Positions 9,274 to 18,397 of a stretch of 64,000 nt of DNA are shown in pieces (positions within the stretch are counted from its first letter, which is position 1; every line of letters begins with the position of its first letter). The notes beneath the pieces are model-generated. The model made no database searches. It saw nothing but the letters and a program-made list of their open reading frames with translations, and had not been told where the DNA came from. A program made the translations under genes and the position numbers. Source of the stretch: Sporosarcina jiandibaonis (lineage in GTDB: Bacteria > Bacillota > Bacilli > Bacillales_A > Planococcaceae); NCBI RefSeq assembly GCF_013184495.1, contig NZ_JAAOIY010000001.1:868001-932000 (forward strand), read 5' to 3'.

Positions 9274-10434
9274 TTAGCCTACGAGTTCAACAATCTTTTG
9301 TGCACCGTCTGCCATTGAATCTGCAGCGATGATGTTAAGTCCTGATTCGTTCAATAAAGCTTTCCCTTTATCGACGTTTGTACCTTCTAGACGCACGACA
9401 AGCGGCACTTGCAGACCTACTTCTTTAGCTGCAGTGATCACGCCTTCTGCAATAACGTCACATTTCATAATTCCGCCGAAAATGTTAACAAAGATTCCTT
9501 TAACAGCTTCATCTGAAAGAATGATTTTGAATGCTTCTGTAACTTTCTCTGCAGTTGCACCGCCCCCAACATCAAGGAAGTTAGCGGGCGAGCCGCCGTA
9601 ATAGTTGATTGTATCCATCGTAGCCATCGCAAGACCCGCACCGTTAACCATGCAACCAATATTTCCATCAAGGGAAATATAGCTTAAGTCATACTTTGAA
9701 GCTTCGATTTCTTTTGAATCTTCTTCATCAAAGTCACGGAGTTCTACGATATCTTTGTGACGATATAATGCGCTTTCATCGAAATTAAACTTCGCATCAA
9801 GTGCCAGGATATTTCCTTCTGCTGTAGTAACCAATGGGTTGATTTCTACTGTGGATGCATCTTTTTCAATGAATACTTTGTAAAGACCTAACATAAAGTT
9901 AGCTGCTTTGTTAACAAGCTTTTTTGGAATGTTCATGTTAAATGCCATACGACGTGCTTGGAAACCTGTCAAGCCAACAACCGGATCAATGATTTCTTTA
10001 AAAATCTTCTCAGGCGTTTCTTCAGCTACCGCTTCAATGTCTACTCCGCCTTCCTCTGATCCCATAAGCGTTACACGGTCAGTTGCGCTATCAAGCACTA
10101 GGCCTATGTAATATTCTTTCTCGATATTGGAACCTTCTTCGATAAGAAGACGTTTAACTTCTTTTCCTTCCGGACCCGTCTGTTCAGTTACGAGAATTTT
10201 ACCAAGTAGTTCTTTTGCATATGCACGTACTTCGTCAAGGTTTTTTGCAATCTTGACACCGCCTGCTTTACCGCGGCCACCTGCATGTATTTGTGCTTTG
10301 ACAACGTAGACGTCTGTGCTAAGTTGCTTTGCTGCCTTAACCGCTTCTTCCGGAGAAAACGCGACAATTCCGTTTGAAACAGCTACACCATAATCACGTA
10401 AAAGCTGCTTCCCTTGATATTCATGGATATTCAT
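9274..10434 (-). CDS. sucC: Succinyl-CoA synthetase beta subunit
   Basis: Beta subunit (386 aa) carrying the ATP-grasp nucleotide site and partnering SucD. It starts [12 protein letters not shown], the family hallmark, from the ATG at 10432-10434 with GGAGG 7 bases upstream; a slightly earlier in-frame ATG lies before the ribosome-binding site. ATP-grasp features include [17 protein letters not shown] near residue 45, EINPL near 200, and the C-terminal [18 protein letters not shown] and [10 protein letters not shown] signatures. It is the first gene of sucC-sucD behind a good promoter. Confidence 0.97.
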   Translation of the reverse strand: MNIHEYQGKQLLRDYGVAVSNGIVAFSPEEAVKAAKQLSTDVYVVKAQIHAGGRGKAGGVKIAKNLDEVRAYAKELLGKILVTEQTGPEGKEVKRLLIEEGSNIEKEYYIGLVLDSATDRVTLMGSEEGGVDIEAVAEETPEKIFKEIIDPVVGLTGFQARRMAFNMNIPKKLVNKAANFMLGLYKVFIEKDASTVEINPLVTTAEGNILALDAKFNFDESALYRHKDIVELRDFDEEDSKEIEASKYDLSYISLDGNIGCMVNGAGLAMATMDTINYYGGSPANFLDVGGGATAEKVTEAFKIILSDEAVKGIFVNIFGGIMKCDVIAEGVITAAKEVGLQVPLVVRLEGTNVDKGKALLNESGLNIIAADSMADGAQKIVELVG

Positions 10435-10484
10435 CTTACATCCTCCAATCAAACTTATAACTCTTTTAATTTACTGCCGTATCT

Positions 10485-10513
10485 ATTGTAATAAAGATGT
10501 CATACAATGTCCA
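10485..10513 (-). promoter_or_regulatory. Sigma-A promoter of sucCD
   Basis: TGGACA (10508-10513), 17-bp spacer, TACAAT (10485-10490) on the minus strand, each a 5/6 match. The leader to the sucC ATG is about 44 nt. Confidence 0.75.
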
Positions 10514-10644
10514 CATATGAAGTTCAAATTGTCGAAACTTGCATTTGTTTGTTAATTCTTACATATCGTTATTGATTAAACAAATACTGCAAGAAGTCAT
10601 TTTTTTAGTACTTGATTTTGTCATTTAAACCGTTGATATCCGTT

Positions 10645-10701
10645 GTAGGGGGGAGGGATGCTTTCCCGCGGGCGCGCGCCGAGACTCCACTCCAATCAAC
10701 T
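10645..10701. repeat. GC-rich interspersed repeat fragment in the rnhB-sucC gap
   Basis: The 328-bp gap between sucC and rnhB contains an abrupt GC-rich patch with nested palindromes (CCCGCGGG, GGCGCGCGCC). On the minus strand it begins GTTGATTGGAGTGGAGTCTC, which resembles the ends of long GC-rich intergenic repeats that I recall from several Bacillales genomes. It looks like a truncated copy. No coding sequence is visible in the rest of the gap apart from the sucC promoter. Confidence 0.4.
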
Positions 10702-10762
10702 ATAGATTCCATTTTAACAAATAACCGCCGCCATACTTCTCGAGAAAATGATCTTCCTTCTC

Positions 10763-11548
10763 TTAAATAAGAATGCTAGTTTGATTGGCAATGATTGTTT
10801 TTACCGGTTCGAAAGTTTTGCGGTGGTGTTTGCATGGACCGTTTTCTCGTAGGGCCGCTAAATGTTCGGCGGTGCCGTATCCCGCATTTTTAGTGAAATT
10901 GTACATTGGGAAATCGTTATGTATTGTATCCATTATTGAATCACGTGTAGTTTTCGCAAGAATTGATGCGGCGGCTACAGCGAGACTTTTAGCGTCGGCT
11001 TTAACTACAGATGCTGTTTGGCATTTTGTGTCGAGGGACATCGCATCCGCAATTACAAAATCAGGTTGAGGCGCGAGTCCGCTTACAGCCTTTTCCATTG
11101 ATGAGCGAGTCGCTGCGTATATATTAAGTTCGTCAATTTTATCGGCGGATTGAATATGTATGGAATAAGCAATTGCGATTTGGCGGATTGTCTCAGCAAG
11201 CTGTTCTCTTTTTTCTTTTGAAATTGTTTTAGAGTCATCAAGTCCAACCAGTTCCGTCGATTTCATGGGTAATATAACTGCTGCAGTGACTACAGGGCCC
11301 GCTAACGGTCCCCTTCCCGCTTCATCGACTCCTGCGACGAGCGCTTCCGCAAACGGTGCATACGACCTATCAAAAGCAATCTTCTCTTGATGTTCTCGTA
11401 GTTGCAGTTCTCTCATTTCATAGTTCCGTTGCCAACGTGCAAGTGCTTTATGCACGCCTGATCTCTGATCATTTTTAAGTTCTTCAATCCATAATGAAGG
11501 TTCCTGTATACTTTTAAGTTTTTCTTCAATTTCTTTTATTGTCAGCAT
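10763..11548 (-). CDS. rnhB: Ribonuclease HII
   Basis: RNase HII (261 aa) cleaves the RNA of RNA-DNA hybrids and single ribonucleotides embedded in DNA. The catalytic domain starts near residue 70 with AGVDEAGRGPLAGPVVTAA (first catalytic Asp-Glu), followed by LDDSKTISKEKRE, the Asp in VIADAM and VKADAKSLAVAAASILAKTTRD. The N-terminal 70 residues are the helical extension typical of Bacillales RNase HII. Its partner upstream is rbgA, the usual order. In B. subtilis further genes lie between rnhB and sucC; here there is only a non-coding gap. Confidence 0.96.
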   Translation of the reverse strand: MLTIKEIEEKLKSIQEPSLWIEELKNDQRSGVHKALARWQRNYEMRELQLREHQEKIAFDRSYAPFAEALVAGVDEAGRGPLAGPVVTAAVILPMKSTELVGLDDSKTISKEKREQLAETIRQIAIAYSIHIQSADKIDELNIYAATRSSMEKAVSGLAPQPDFVIADAMSLDTKCQTASVVKADAKSLAVAAASILAKTTRDSIMDTIHNDFPMYNFTKNAGYGTAEHLAALRENGPCKHHRKTFEPVKTIIANQTSILI

Positions 11549-11590
11549 AGAAATTCAGACCTTCCATGAAAAATTTGCAAATCGCATAAA

Positions 11591-11637
11591 GAAGAAAAGC
11601 CGAATGCCGCATGAACTTATGCGTTAGCATCGGCTTT
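11591..11637 (-). terminator. Terminator after rbgA
   Basis: On the minus strand AAAGCCGATGC (11627-11637) pairs with GCATTCGGCTTT (11596-11607), with one bulged base, followed by a T-rich stretch. The stem begins inside the rbgA stop codon. Confidence 0.75.
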
Positions 11638-12500
11638 TAGTTTTCTTTTTCAACACTATCAAATGTAAGTTTTCCTAGGTGTTCGTTTCGGATGTCTTGC
11701 ACAATCATTTCAGAAACTTTATCGTAATCAACTTCGCCGCCTGTCGTATATACATTGCGAAGTTCTCCGATATGATCGAACAACTTAATGATTTCGTCTT
11801 GTTCTTCTCCAACTGTAGAGATACCATATCTCTCCATAAGCCTGTTCGGATATTTCTGCTCTAAAAACCGAAGGCCGTATAACGCCAAATCTTCCATATT
11901 CAGAAGCGTGTCTTTTATCGCGCCAGTAATCGCAAGTTTATATCCTGCTTCTTTATCTTCGAATTTAGGCCATAAAATACCTGGCGTATCCAATAATTCG
12001 AGTTCTTTTCCGTATTTAATCCATTGTTGCGCTTTCGTGACACCTGGTTTATTCCCGGTTTTGGCGATATTCCTTTTTGCCAATCGGTTGATTAATGTCG
12101 ATTTGCCCACGTTCGGAATTCCGACAATCATTGCCCGAATCGCACCTGGTCGAATCCCTCTTTTTCTCATGCGCTCGGTCCTAGGCTTCAGAATCTCTTT
12201 CGCCGCTCTTGTAACTACCTGCAACCCTTGCCCTTGAAACGAATTAATGGCAACCGCTTCTGTTCCCTCGGCTTTAAAATACTGAATCCATTTTGTCGTT
12301 TCGGCGCTATCCGCCAAGTCCGCTTTGTTAAGGATTAACAACCTGGGTTTCTGATGGATCACTTCATCAATCATCGGATTTCTAGAGGATAGCGGCAAGC
12401 GCGCATCGACTAATTCGAAAACGATATCGACTAATTTTAATTGTTCTGTTACTTCTCTTCGGGCTTTTGCCATATGCCCGGGAAACCATTGAATTGTCAT
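11637..12500 (-). CDS. rbgA: Ribosome biogenesis GTPase RbgA (YlqF)
   Basis: Circularly permuted GTPase (287 aa) needed for late assembly of the 50S subunit. The motif order is permuted: G4 NKAD near residue 59, G1 GIPNVGKST near 127, and G3 DTPG near 173. The C-terminal helical region binds rRNA. The start [16 protein letters not shown] is the family signature. It sits between lepB and rnhB. Motifs are intact and length is normal. Confidence 0.97.
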   Translation of the reverse strand: MTIQWFPGHMAKARREVTEQLKLVDIVFELVDARLPLSSRNPMIDEVIHQKPRLLILNKADLADSAETTKWIQYFKAEGTEAVAINSFQGQGLQVVTRAAKEILKPRTERMRKRGIRPGAIRAMIVGIPNVGKSTLINRLAKRNIAKTGNKPGVTKAQQWIKYGKELELLDTPGILWPKFEDKEAGYKLAITGAIKDTLLNMEDLALYGLRFLEQKYPNRLMERYGISTVGEEQDEIIKLFDHIGELRNVYTTGGEVDYDKVSEMIVQDIRNEHLGKLTFDSVEKEN

Positions 12501-12518
12501 ATCTTTAAACCCCTTCTA

Positions 12519-13076
12519 TCATTCAACAAAACCAAAATCTTTTAATGGCCAAAACACAAATTTTGTACTCCCGATAATTTCGTCAATCGGTACGACTCCG
12601 ATATGTCTAGAATCCTTGCTCTTTCTACGATTATCACCGAGAACGAATACATGATCTTTCGGTACTACTTCGCTATTCAGTTTTCCTTCAAGCGTAAAAT
12701 CTTCCGTTAAAGGACTGTCCGCAACTGATTCTTTGTACTGATTTAAATAAGGTTCTTCAAGGGGTTCCCCATTGATGTATAAAATATCATCACGATATTC
12801 CACCGTGTCTCCCGGTAACCCAATAATTCGTTTAATATAGTCTTTTTGCTCGGGTGCATGGAATACTACAATATCAAAACGGTCGGGCTTACCGATTGTA
12901 TAGCCAATTTTGTTGACAATCATTCGGTCGCCATCTTCTAGTGTCGGCATCATCGAAATGCCGTCCACGACAATCGGTGTAAAAAGAAACACTCGAATAA
13001 GTGCTGCTAACCCGAATGCGATTAATAATGCTTTAATCCATTCCCATGATTCATTTTTGGGCTTTTTCTCTTTCAT
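12519..13076 (-). CDS. lepB: Type I signal peptidase
   Basis: Membrane-anchored signal peptidase I (185 aa) that removes signal peptides from secreted proteins. One N-terminal membrane segment (about residues 13-34) is followed by the extracytoplasmic catalytic domain. The nucleophile Ser is in GISMMPTL and the general-base Lys in DYIKRIIGLPGD. GDNRRKSKDSRHIG is the conserved box E. The ATG at 13074-13076 follows GGGAGG with good spacing and is preferred over one 6 codons upstream. It lies between rplS and rbgA, as in several Bacillales other than B. subtilis. Confidence 0.95.
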   Translation of the reverse strand: MKEKKPKNESWEWIKALLIAFGLAALIRVFLFTPIVVDGISMMPTLEDGDRMIVNKIGYTIGKPDRFDIVVFHAPEQKDYIKRIIGLPGDTVEYRDDILYINGEPLEEPYLNQYKESVADSPLTEDFTLEGKLNSEVVPKDHVFVLGDNRRKSKDSRHIGVVPIDEIIGSTKFVFWPLKDFGFVE

Positions 13077-13105
13077 TCCACATGCCTCCCGCATCTACTA
13101 TCTCT

Positions 13106-13134
13106 ACTATACATTCTATTTATATTTTGGGCAA
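13106..13134 (-). promoter_or_regulatory. Probable promoter of lepB-rbgA
   Basis: TTGCCC (13129-13134), 17-bp spacer, TATAGT (13106-13111) on the minus strand: 4/6 and 5/6. Its -35 overlaps the T-tract of the rplS terminator. Confidence 0.5.
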
Positions 13135-13164
13135 AAAGAAAGGAGGCCACATTTCGGGCCCCCT
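13133..13164 (-). terminator. Terminator after rplS
   Basis: An 8-bp stem AGGGGGCC/GGCCTCCT (13157-13164 with 13141-13148, one G-U) followed by TTCTTTTT on the minus strand, just past the rplS stop. Confidence 0.85.
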
Positions 13165-13173
13165 GATTTTGTC

Positions 13174-13524
13174 TTATTTATTGCGAATTTCTTTGATACG
13201 TGCAGCTTTACCACGAAGACTGCGTAGGTAGTACAATTTCGCACGGCGTACTTTACCGCGACGAACAACGTCGATTTTCTCGATTTTTGGCGTATGCACT
13301 GGGAATGTACGTTCAACCCCAACACCGTTAGAGATTTTACGAACAGTGAATGTTTCACTAATTCCGCCACCGCGACGCTTAATGACAACACCTTCGTATA
13401 ATTGGATACGCTCACGCGTTCCTTCAACAATTCTTACGTGCAAACGAACAGTGTCCCCCGCACGGAATTCTGGCAGATCAGAACGAAGCTGATCTTTAGT
13501 AATTTCTGCAATAATGTTTTGCAT
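13174..13524 (-). CDS. rplS: 50S ribosomal protein bL19
   Basis: Ribosomal protein L19 (116 aa), located at the 30S-50S interface. It starts [20 protein letters not shown] from the ATG at 13522-13524, with an AGGAGAGAAA ribosome-binding site. Family motifs include [46 protein letters not shown] and the C-terminal [18 protein letters not shown] longer in-frame extension into the leader is rejected because it lacks a ribosome-binding site. It is the last gene of the rpsP-to-rplS block. Confidence 0.97.
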   Translation of the reverse strand: MQNIIAEITKDQLRSDLPEFRAGDTVRLHVRIVEGTRERIQLYEGVVIKRRGGGISETFTVRKISNGVGVERTFPVHTPKIEKIDVVRRGKVRRAKLYYLRSLRGKAARIKEIRNK

Positions 13525-13587
13525 TATTTTCTCTCCTTCTCCACAGATGCTCTTGCACACTTGCCTTTGCAGCGGAACACCAGTCAG

Positions 13588-13612
13588 TATGTACTCCACA
13601 TAGAAGTACATA
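13588..13612 (-). promoter_or_regulatory. Putative L19 leader hairpin before rplS
   Basis: In the 131-nt trmD-rplS gap the minus strand forms a perfect 8-bp stem TATGTACT/AGTACATA with a 9-nt loop, about 65 nt before rplS. Firmicutes are known to carry an L19 autoregulatory leader at this place. Assignment rests on position and a hairpin only; the family consensus was not checked. Confidence 0.4.
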
Positions 13613-13655
13613 GTAGATAGTATCACAAATCAAGGCATCGTGCAACAGAGTCGGT

Positions 13656-14393
13656 TTATTTTTTTTGATTTTCGAGTTGAAGTAATAACTTCTTTTGATG
13701 ATCGGTTAATGATGCTGTTTTTAATAAGTCTTTTCTTCGTTCATACGTCCGAATCAGAGATTGTTCTTCGCGCCATTGATCTATTTTCGCATGATTGCCG
13801 GATAGTAATACTTCAGGCACTTCCATCCCATTGAAGTTTGCCGGTCTCGTGTATTGCGGATGTTCTAGTAATCCTGTTGAAAATGAGTCCAAAACGGAGG
13901 AATCTTCATTACCGAGAACATTAGGCAAAAGTCGAACGACACTATCCACTATCGCCATCGCTGCTATTTCCCCGCCTGTTAAGACGAAATCGCCAAGTGA
14001 AAGCTCTTCTGTAACGAGGTGTTCGCGGATTCGTTCATCGTAGCCCTCATAATGACCGCAAACGAAAACGAGGTGTTCTTCTTTTGCGAGCTCTTCCGCT
14101 TTTTTCTGGGTGAATCGCTCACCTTGCGGGCACATCAGAATTACCCGCGGTGTCGTATTCCCTTTAGATGACACGGCTTCTACAGCAGCAAATAATGGTT
14201 CTGGTTTCAACACCATCCCCGCTCCGCCGCCATATGGGTAATCATCCACTTTTCGATGTTTGTTTTCGGAGTAATCCCGAAAATCGACAACATCAAATTC
14301 TACAGCATCGTTCTCTTGGGCTTTTTTCATGATGGATGAATGAAGCACGCCTTCGAACATTTCTGGAAATAAAGAAAGGATATCGATTTTCAT
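13656..14393 (-). CDS. trmD: tRNA (guanine-N1-)-methyltransferase TrmD
   Basis: SPOUT methyltransferase (245 aa) that makes m1G37 in tRNAs, preventing frameshifting. The N-terminus is [15 protein letters not shown]. The knotted SAM site is visible in [14 protein letters not shown] and [17 protein letters not shown] (about 105-140). Other signatures are [15 protein letters not shown] and EHPQYTRP. The ATG overlaps the rimM stop by 4 bases (ATGA), so the two are translationally coupled. Confidence 0.97.
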   Translation of the reverse strand: MKIDILSLFPEMFEGVLHSSIMKKAQENDAVEFDVVDFRDYSENKHRKVDDYPYGGGAGMVLKPEPLFAAVEAVSSKGNTTPRVILMCPQGERFTQKKAEELAKEEHLVFVCGHYEGYDERIREHLVTEELSLGDFVLTGGEIAAMAIVDSVVRLLPNVLGNEDSSVLDSFSTGLLEHPQYTRPANFNGMEVPEVLLSGNHAKIDQWREEQSLIRTYERRKDLLKTASLTDHQKKLLLQLENQKK

Positions 14394-14905
14394 GAAAGCA
14401 ACCCTTCAATCGGATCGATTACGATTCTTTTATTTTCAATGTCGATTTCTTTTACGACATCATCAATGTAGGGGATGTATTGTAATTTTCCTTTTTCGGG
14501 TTTTACCGTCCACACATCATTTGCACCCGTTTCGAAGATTTCCGTCACTTTTCCGACTTCTGTTCCGTCTAGCGTCACTACGAGACAATCGACAATTTCA
14601 TGATAATAAAATACGCCATGTTCTAACTTTCCAAGTTTGTCTTCAGACACTTTCAAAACGCCATCTCGATATACTTCAACATCTTGTACATAGGGATGAT
14701 TTTCGAACGTCAAAAGATCAAAACTTTTATGCTTTCGATGACTCGCGACAGTTAAGGTTATCGGTTTATTGCTTCCTGGCATAAAAAGGCCGAGTTCGCT
14801 TCCGATTGCATAACGTTCTTCCGGGAAATCTGTACTTGAAATCACGCGGACCTCCCCCATGATTCCGTGGGTGTTAACGATTTTCCCTACATTATACCAA
14901 TTCAT
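14390..14905 (-). CDS. rimM: Ribosome maturation factor RimM
   Basis: 16S rRNA processing factor (171 aa) that binds uS19 and helps 30S head assembly. The N-terminal beta-barrel starts [21 protein letters not shown]. The C-terminal PRC-barrel domain covers about 95-171 and ends in [18 protein letters not shown]. The ATG at 14903-14905 is chosen because it begins the conserved domain and has a ribosome-binding site; upstream in-frame codons run into the terminator that follows khpA. In B. subtilis ylqD lies between khpA and rimM; it is absent here. Confidence 0.95.
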   Translation of the reverse strand: MNWYNVGKIVNTHGIMGEVRVISSTDFPEERYAIGSELGLFMPGSNKPITLTVASHRKHKSFDLLTFENHPYVQDVEVYRDGVLKVSEDKLGKLEHGVFYYHEIVDCLVVTLDGTEVGKVTEIFETGANDVWTVKPEKGKLQYIPYIDDVVKEIDIENKRIVIDPIEGLLS

Positions 14906-14933
14906 TTGACACACCATCCTTAAGTAAAAGTTC

Positions 14934-14966
14934 AAAAAGGAGGAAGGAACATAAGCTCCTTCCTCC
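14934..14966 (-). terminator. Terminator-like hairpin between khpA and rimM
   Basis: A perfect 10-bp stem GGAGGAAGGA/TCCTTCCTCC (14957-14966 with 14939-14948), 8-nt loop and five T (14934-14938) on the minus strand. Only 28 bases separate it from the rimM ATG, too few for a promoter, so it likely reduces rather than stops transcription into rimM-trmD-rplS. Confidence 0.85.
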
Positions 14967-14973
14967 CCCTCTA

Positions 14974-15207
14974 TCAATCTACAATATCGACAAACACACG
15001 CTTGCCGTGGTGACTACCCGCAGCTGAATAGACAATCGTGCGGATTGCTTTAGCAACGCGTCCTTGCTTTCCAATTACTTTGCCCATATCCTCGGCATGC
15101 ACAGAAAGTTTATACGTAACTCTGCTTTCCTGTTCATCTTTCTTGACCCGAACATCTTCGGGAAAATCGACTAATGGTTTTACAATTGTTTCAATCAGCT
15201 GCTGCAT
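14974..15207 (-). CDS. khpA: KH-domain RNA-binding protein KhpA (YlqC)
   Basis: Small single KH-domain protein (77 aa) that partners KhpB/Jag in RNA binding linked to cell elongation in Firmicutes. The KH signature GKVIGKQGRVAKAIRTIV is at about residues 42-59. The start MQQLIETIVKPLVDFPEDV is typical. The ATG follows AAGGAGG. It lies 12 bases after rpsP, the usual order, and is followed by a strong hairpin. Confidence 0.94.
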   Translation of the reverse strand: MQQLIETIVKPLVDFPEDVRVKKDEQESRVTYKLSVHAEDMGKVIGKQGRVAKAIRTIVYSAAGSHHGKRVFVDIVD

Positions 15208-15219
15208 GTAGACCCCTCC

Positions 15220-15492
15220 TTATTTACTGTGTTTAGCGTTATGGAATTTTTCCATGATGCCTTGGTCAGAAAACAGGTTGCGGACTGTGTCAGACGGTTG
15301 CGCACCGTTCTGAAGCCATTTGAGCGCTAGCTCTTCATCAATTTTTAATTCTGCCGGTTTTGTAAGCGGGTTGTAAGTTCCCACAGTCTCGATTTGACGA
15401 CCGTCACGTGGTGAACGCGAGTCCGCTACTACAATACGATAGAAAGGAGTTTTCTTTGCTCCAATACGTTTAAGACGAATTTTAACTGCCAT
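15220..15492 (-). CDS. rpsP: 30S ribosomal protein bS16
   Basis: Ribosomal protein S16 (90 aa), an early 30S assembly protein. The N-terminus is [20 protein letters not shown], followed by [12 protein letters not shown] and VGTYNPLT. The ATG at 15490-15492 has GGAGGTG upstream. The in-frame extension toward 15525 lacks a ribosome-binding site. Ffh lies upstream and khpA downstream. Confidence 0.97.
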   Translation of the reverse strand: MAVKIRLKRIGAKKTPFYRIVVADSRSPRDGRQIETVGTYNPLTKPAELKIDEELALKWLQNGAQPSDTVRNLFSDQGIMEKFHNAKHSK

Positions 15493-15528
15493 TTTTTTAT
15501 TGCACCTCCGAATAGTTTCACACAAGAT

Positions 15529-15560
15529 ATTATATTAACAAGCTTTTCTTTGTTTGTAAA
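15529..15560 (-). promoter_or_regulatory. Possible rpsP promoter
   Basis: TTTACA (15555-15560) on the minus strand with a perfect TATAAT (15529-15534) at 20-bp spacing, or TAATAT (15532-15537) at 17 bp. The non-ideal spacing of the perfect -10 lowers confidence. Confidence 0.4.
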
Positions 15561-15605
15561 GGGTTTTCTCTTAACACCTTAAAAATCTTTTTCAAATCGA
15601 CCTTT

Positions 15606-16961
15606 TTACTTGAAAAAAGAATCAAATCCAGGCATTTTCATACGTTTTTTTCCTCTTTGTTGCATGTTCGTCATCTGTTTAACCATCTTTTTCATCTCTT
15701 CGAATTGCTTCAAAAGTCGATTCACTTCTTGTATCGTGGTGCCTGATCCTTTTGCGATACGTCTGCGCCTGCTTGCGTTAATGATTTCAGGAGCAGTGCG
15801 TTCTTTTGAAGTCATCGATTGTATCACCGCTTCTACACGCCCCATCTGACCTTCATCAACTTGAGCATTTTCTAAACCTTTAATCTTGCCCGCGCCAGGC
15901 ATCATCTTGAGTAATTCATCAAGCGGCCCCATTTTCTTCACTTGTTGCAATTGGTCAAGAAAATCGTCGAGCGTAAATGATTGTGTCCGGAACTTCTCTT
16001 CGAGCTCTTTGGCCTTCTCTTCGTCCACATTATCTTGCGCTTTTTCAATAAGAGACATAACGTCGCCCATGCCAAGAATTCTTGATGCCATTCGTTCAGG
16101 GTGAAACGGTTCAAGTGCGTCCATTCGCTCCCCGACTCCGACAAATTTAATCGGCTTGCCGGTCACTGAACGAATTGAAAGCGCAGCTCCACCTCTTGTA
16201 TCTCCGTCAAGTTTCGTTAAGACAACCCCTGTAATTCCCACTGTCTCATTAAAGTTTTGCGCAACATTAACAGCATCCTGTCCGGTCATTGCATCCACGA
16301 CTAGAAACACTTCATCCGGAGACGACAATTCATGAATATCCGCTAGCTCTTGCATCAATTTTTCATCGACATGCAATCTACCAGCAGTATCGACGATTAC
16401 AATATCATGATGCTCTTTCTCAGCTTCTTCCAGCGCCTGACGAACGATTTCTACAGGCGAGATATCTGTTCCGCGCGAAAATACCGGAATCGTCAATTGC
16501 TTGCCTAATGTTTCAAGTTGTTCAATCGCGGCTGGACGATAGACGTCTGCCGCTACTAGTAACGGCTTTCTGTTATGCCTTTTTCGCAATAAAGTTGCGA
16601 GTTTGCCGGAAGTGGTTGTTTTACCGGCACCTTGTAGCCCAACCATCATAATAACAGTCGGGGATTTTCTAGAGAATTTAATCTGTTCTTGTTCGCCGCC
16701 CATTAAATTCGTCAATTCATCTTTAACAATTTTAACAACCTGTTGACCCGGTGTTAAACTTTTCATAACATCTGAACCAACAGCTTTTTCACTAACTGTT
16801 TTCACAAATTCACGAACGACTTTTAAGTTAACGTCCGCTTCAATGAGCGCAAACCGAACTTCTCGCATCATTTCTTTAACGTCAGCTTCGTTAACCTTGC
16901 CTTTGCCCCTAATCTTTTGGAGCGTCCCTTGCAATCGCTCAGCTAATCCTTCAAATGCCAT
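15606..16961 (-). CDS. ffh: Signal recognition particle protein Ffh
   Basis: SRP54-type GTPase (451 aa) that binds signal sequences and 4.5S/scRNA and targets nascent membrane and secreted proteins. The N domain covers about 1-90. The G domain has GLQGAGKTTTSGKLA near residue 107, VAADVYRPAA, DTAGRLH and TKLDGDTRGGAAL. The methionine-rich M domain (from about 300) ends KRMKMPGFDSFFK and contains the RRRRIAKGSGT RNA-binding motif. It is preceded by ylxM (14-bp gap), its usual regulator-like partner. Confidence 0.98.
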   Translation of the reverse strand: MAFEGLAERLQGTLQKIRGKGKVNEADVKEMMREVRFALIEADVNLKVVREFVKTVSEKAVGSDVMKSLTPGQQVVKIVKDELTNLMGGEQEQIKFSRKSPTVIMMVGLQGAGKTTTSGKLATLLRKRHNRKPLLVAADVYRPAAIEQLETLGKQLTIPVFSRGTDISPVEIVRQALEEAEKEHHDIVIVDTAGRLHVDEKLMQELADIHELSSPDEVFLVVDAMTGQDAVNVAQNFNETVGITGVVLTKLDGDTRGGAALSIRSVTGKPIKFVGVGERMDALEPFHPERMASRILGMGDVMSLIEKAQDNVDEEKAKELEEKFRTQSFTLDDFLDQLQQVKKMGPLDELLKMMPGAGKIKGLENAQVDEGQMGRVEAVIQSMTSKERTAPEIINASRRRRIAKGSGTTIQEVNRLLKQFEEMKKMVKQMTNMQQRGKKRMKMPGFDSFFK

Positions 16962-16975
16962 GCTTGACGCACCTC

Positions 16976-17311
16976 CTACATGTAATCTTTCAATGTCTCC
17001 AATAATTCTTGTACTTTATCGGATTGATCTAGCGAATCCGTTAATAACTTTTCCATTTCTTCAATAATCTCTAATCGTTTTTGAAACTTCGAAAACAAGT
17101 TCAATTTTAATTCATAGTCTTCGAGCATCACTTCTGATCGACGGACATTATCGTAAACAGCTTGACGTGATATCCCATATTCCTCTGCAATTTCACCTAG
17201 CGAAAAATCTTCTAAATAATATAATTCCATATAAATTCTTTGTTTATCAGTTAATAAAGACTGATAAAAATCGAAGAGGAAGTTAATGCGTGTTGTCTTA
17301 ATTAGCGCCAT
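16976..17311 (-). CDS. ylxM: SRP-associated helix-turn-helix protein YlxM
   Basis: Small DNA-binding-like protein (111 aa) that co-occurs with ffh; in streptococci the homologue is reported to modulate SRP GTPase activity. A sigma-70 region 4-like helix-turn-helix is visible at about residues 25-65 ([20 protein letters not shown] and [18 protein letters not shown]). The C-terminal third is a charged helix likely to be coiled. The ATG follows GAGGTGG by 7 bases, behind a good promoter. It forms an operon with ffh. Confidence 0.92.
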   Translation of the reverse strand: MALIKTTRINFLFDFYQSLLTDKQRIYMELYYLEDFSLGEIAEEYGISRQAVYDNVRRSEVMLEDYELKLNLFSKFQKRLEIIEEMEKLLTDSLDQSDKVQELLETLKDYM

Positions 17312-17345
17312 ACGTCAACCACCTCAATTCATTTTGTCCCAAGTT

Positions 17346-17374
17346 AGCATAATATGAAGAGTTTCCTCTGTCAA
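17346..17374 (-). promoter_or_regulatory. Promoter of ylxM-ffh
   Basis: Perfect TTGACA (17369-17374), 17-bp spacer, TATGCT (17346-17351, 4/6) on the minus strand, in the 69-bp gap after ftsY. The leader is about 28 nt. Confidence 0.65.
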
Positions 17375-17380
17375 GTGATT

Positions 17381-18379
17381 TTACTTGTCTGCCTCGAATT
17401 GTTTGTCTAATTCATTGGCAAATAAACCATACACATATTTCTCTGGATCGAAAGGTTGCAAATCGTCCATATTCTCTCCGAGCCCGACAAACTTCACAGG
17501 GATGTTTAATTTCTTTCTAATTGCTAGAACAATCCCGCCTTTTGCTGTTCCATCAAGCTTTGTAAGTACAATACCAGTTACATTTGTCGCTTCTTGGAAT
17601 GTCTCCGCTTGAACTAGTGCATTTTGACCAGTCGTTGCATCCAGTGCCAGCAATACTTCATGCGGCGCTCCCTCGACTTCATTGCTAATGACGCGACGGA
17701 CTTTTTGCAGCTCATTCATCAGGTTCACTTTGTTTTGAAGTCTCCCCGCTGTATCGCAAATTAGGACGTCCACTTTTCGGTTTTTGGCGGCATGAACAGC
17801 ATCGTACATGACTGCTGCCGGGTCGGAACCTTCCGATTGCCGAATCACTTCTACGCCAGCTCGTTCTCCCCAAACGACCAATTGATCGATTGCGCCTGCT
17901 CTAAATGTATCTCCCGCTGCAAGCATGACTGTTTTTCCTTCGGCCATTAAACGCGCCGCTAGCTTTCCGATCGTCGTCGTCTTTCCGACGCCATTTACGC
18001 CAACCATCAAAATGACAGAAAGTCCGTCTTCCTGGATATTTAAATCGCTATTCGCCTCTTCGCCGCTCTCATAAATTTCAACGAGCTTTTCAGAAATCAC
18101 CGTTTGAATACCTTCTGTATTTTTAATGTTTTTCCTTTGAACTTCAATCTTCAGTTCATCAATTAGCTCCATGACAGTTTCGAAGCCCACGTCGGCTTGC
18201 AAAAGAAGATCTTCGAGTTCTTCGAAAAACTCTTCATCCACTTCTCTGAAACGCGCAACTAAATCATTCACCTTAGATGTGAATTGGTCTCTCGTTTTTG
18301 TTAGACCATCTCTGAACTTCTCGGTTACCGCTTCATTTGTTCCTGTAATCTTTTCTTTCATTCGCTTGAAAAAAGACAA
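17381..18379 (-). CDS. ftsY: SRP receptor FtsY
   Basis: SRP receptor GTPase (332 aa) that docks Ffh-bound ribosomes at the membrane. It begins MSFFKRMKEKITGTNEAV, matching the B. subtilis N-terminus, and therefore starts at the TTG at 18377-18379 behind GGAGGGG. The NG domain shows GVNGVGKTTTIGKLA near residue 128, AAGDTFRAGA, CDTAGRLQNK and TKLDGTAKGGIVL. The acidic A domain is short, as in Bacillales. It is 18 bases after smc. Confidence 0.97.
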   Translation of the reverse strand: MSFFKRMKEKITGTNEAVTEKFRDGLTKTRDQFTSKVNDLVARFREVDEEFFEELEDLLLQADVGFETVMELIDELKIEVQRKNIKNTEGIQTVISEKLVEIYESGEEANSDLNIQEDGLSVILMVGVNGVGKTTTIGKLAARLMAEGKTVMLAAGDTFRAGAIDQLVVWGERAGVEVIRQSEGSDPAAVMYDAVHAAKNRKVDVLICDTAGRLQNKVNLMNELQKVRRVISNEVEGAPHEVLLALDATTGQNALVQAETFQEATNVTGIVLTKLDGTAKGGIVLAIRKKLNIPVKFVGLGENMDDLQPFDPEKYVYGLFANELDKQFEADK

Positions 18380-18397
18380 TCAATACCCCTCCATCTT

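Noticed and set aside
10656..10690. GC-rich palindromes as a terminator of rnhB
   Set aside because: No T-tract follows on the minus strand, and the element lies about 70 bases beyond the stop with nested short palindromes instead of a single stem.
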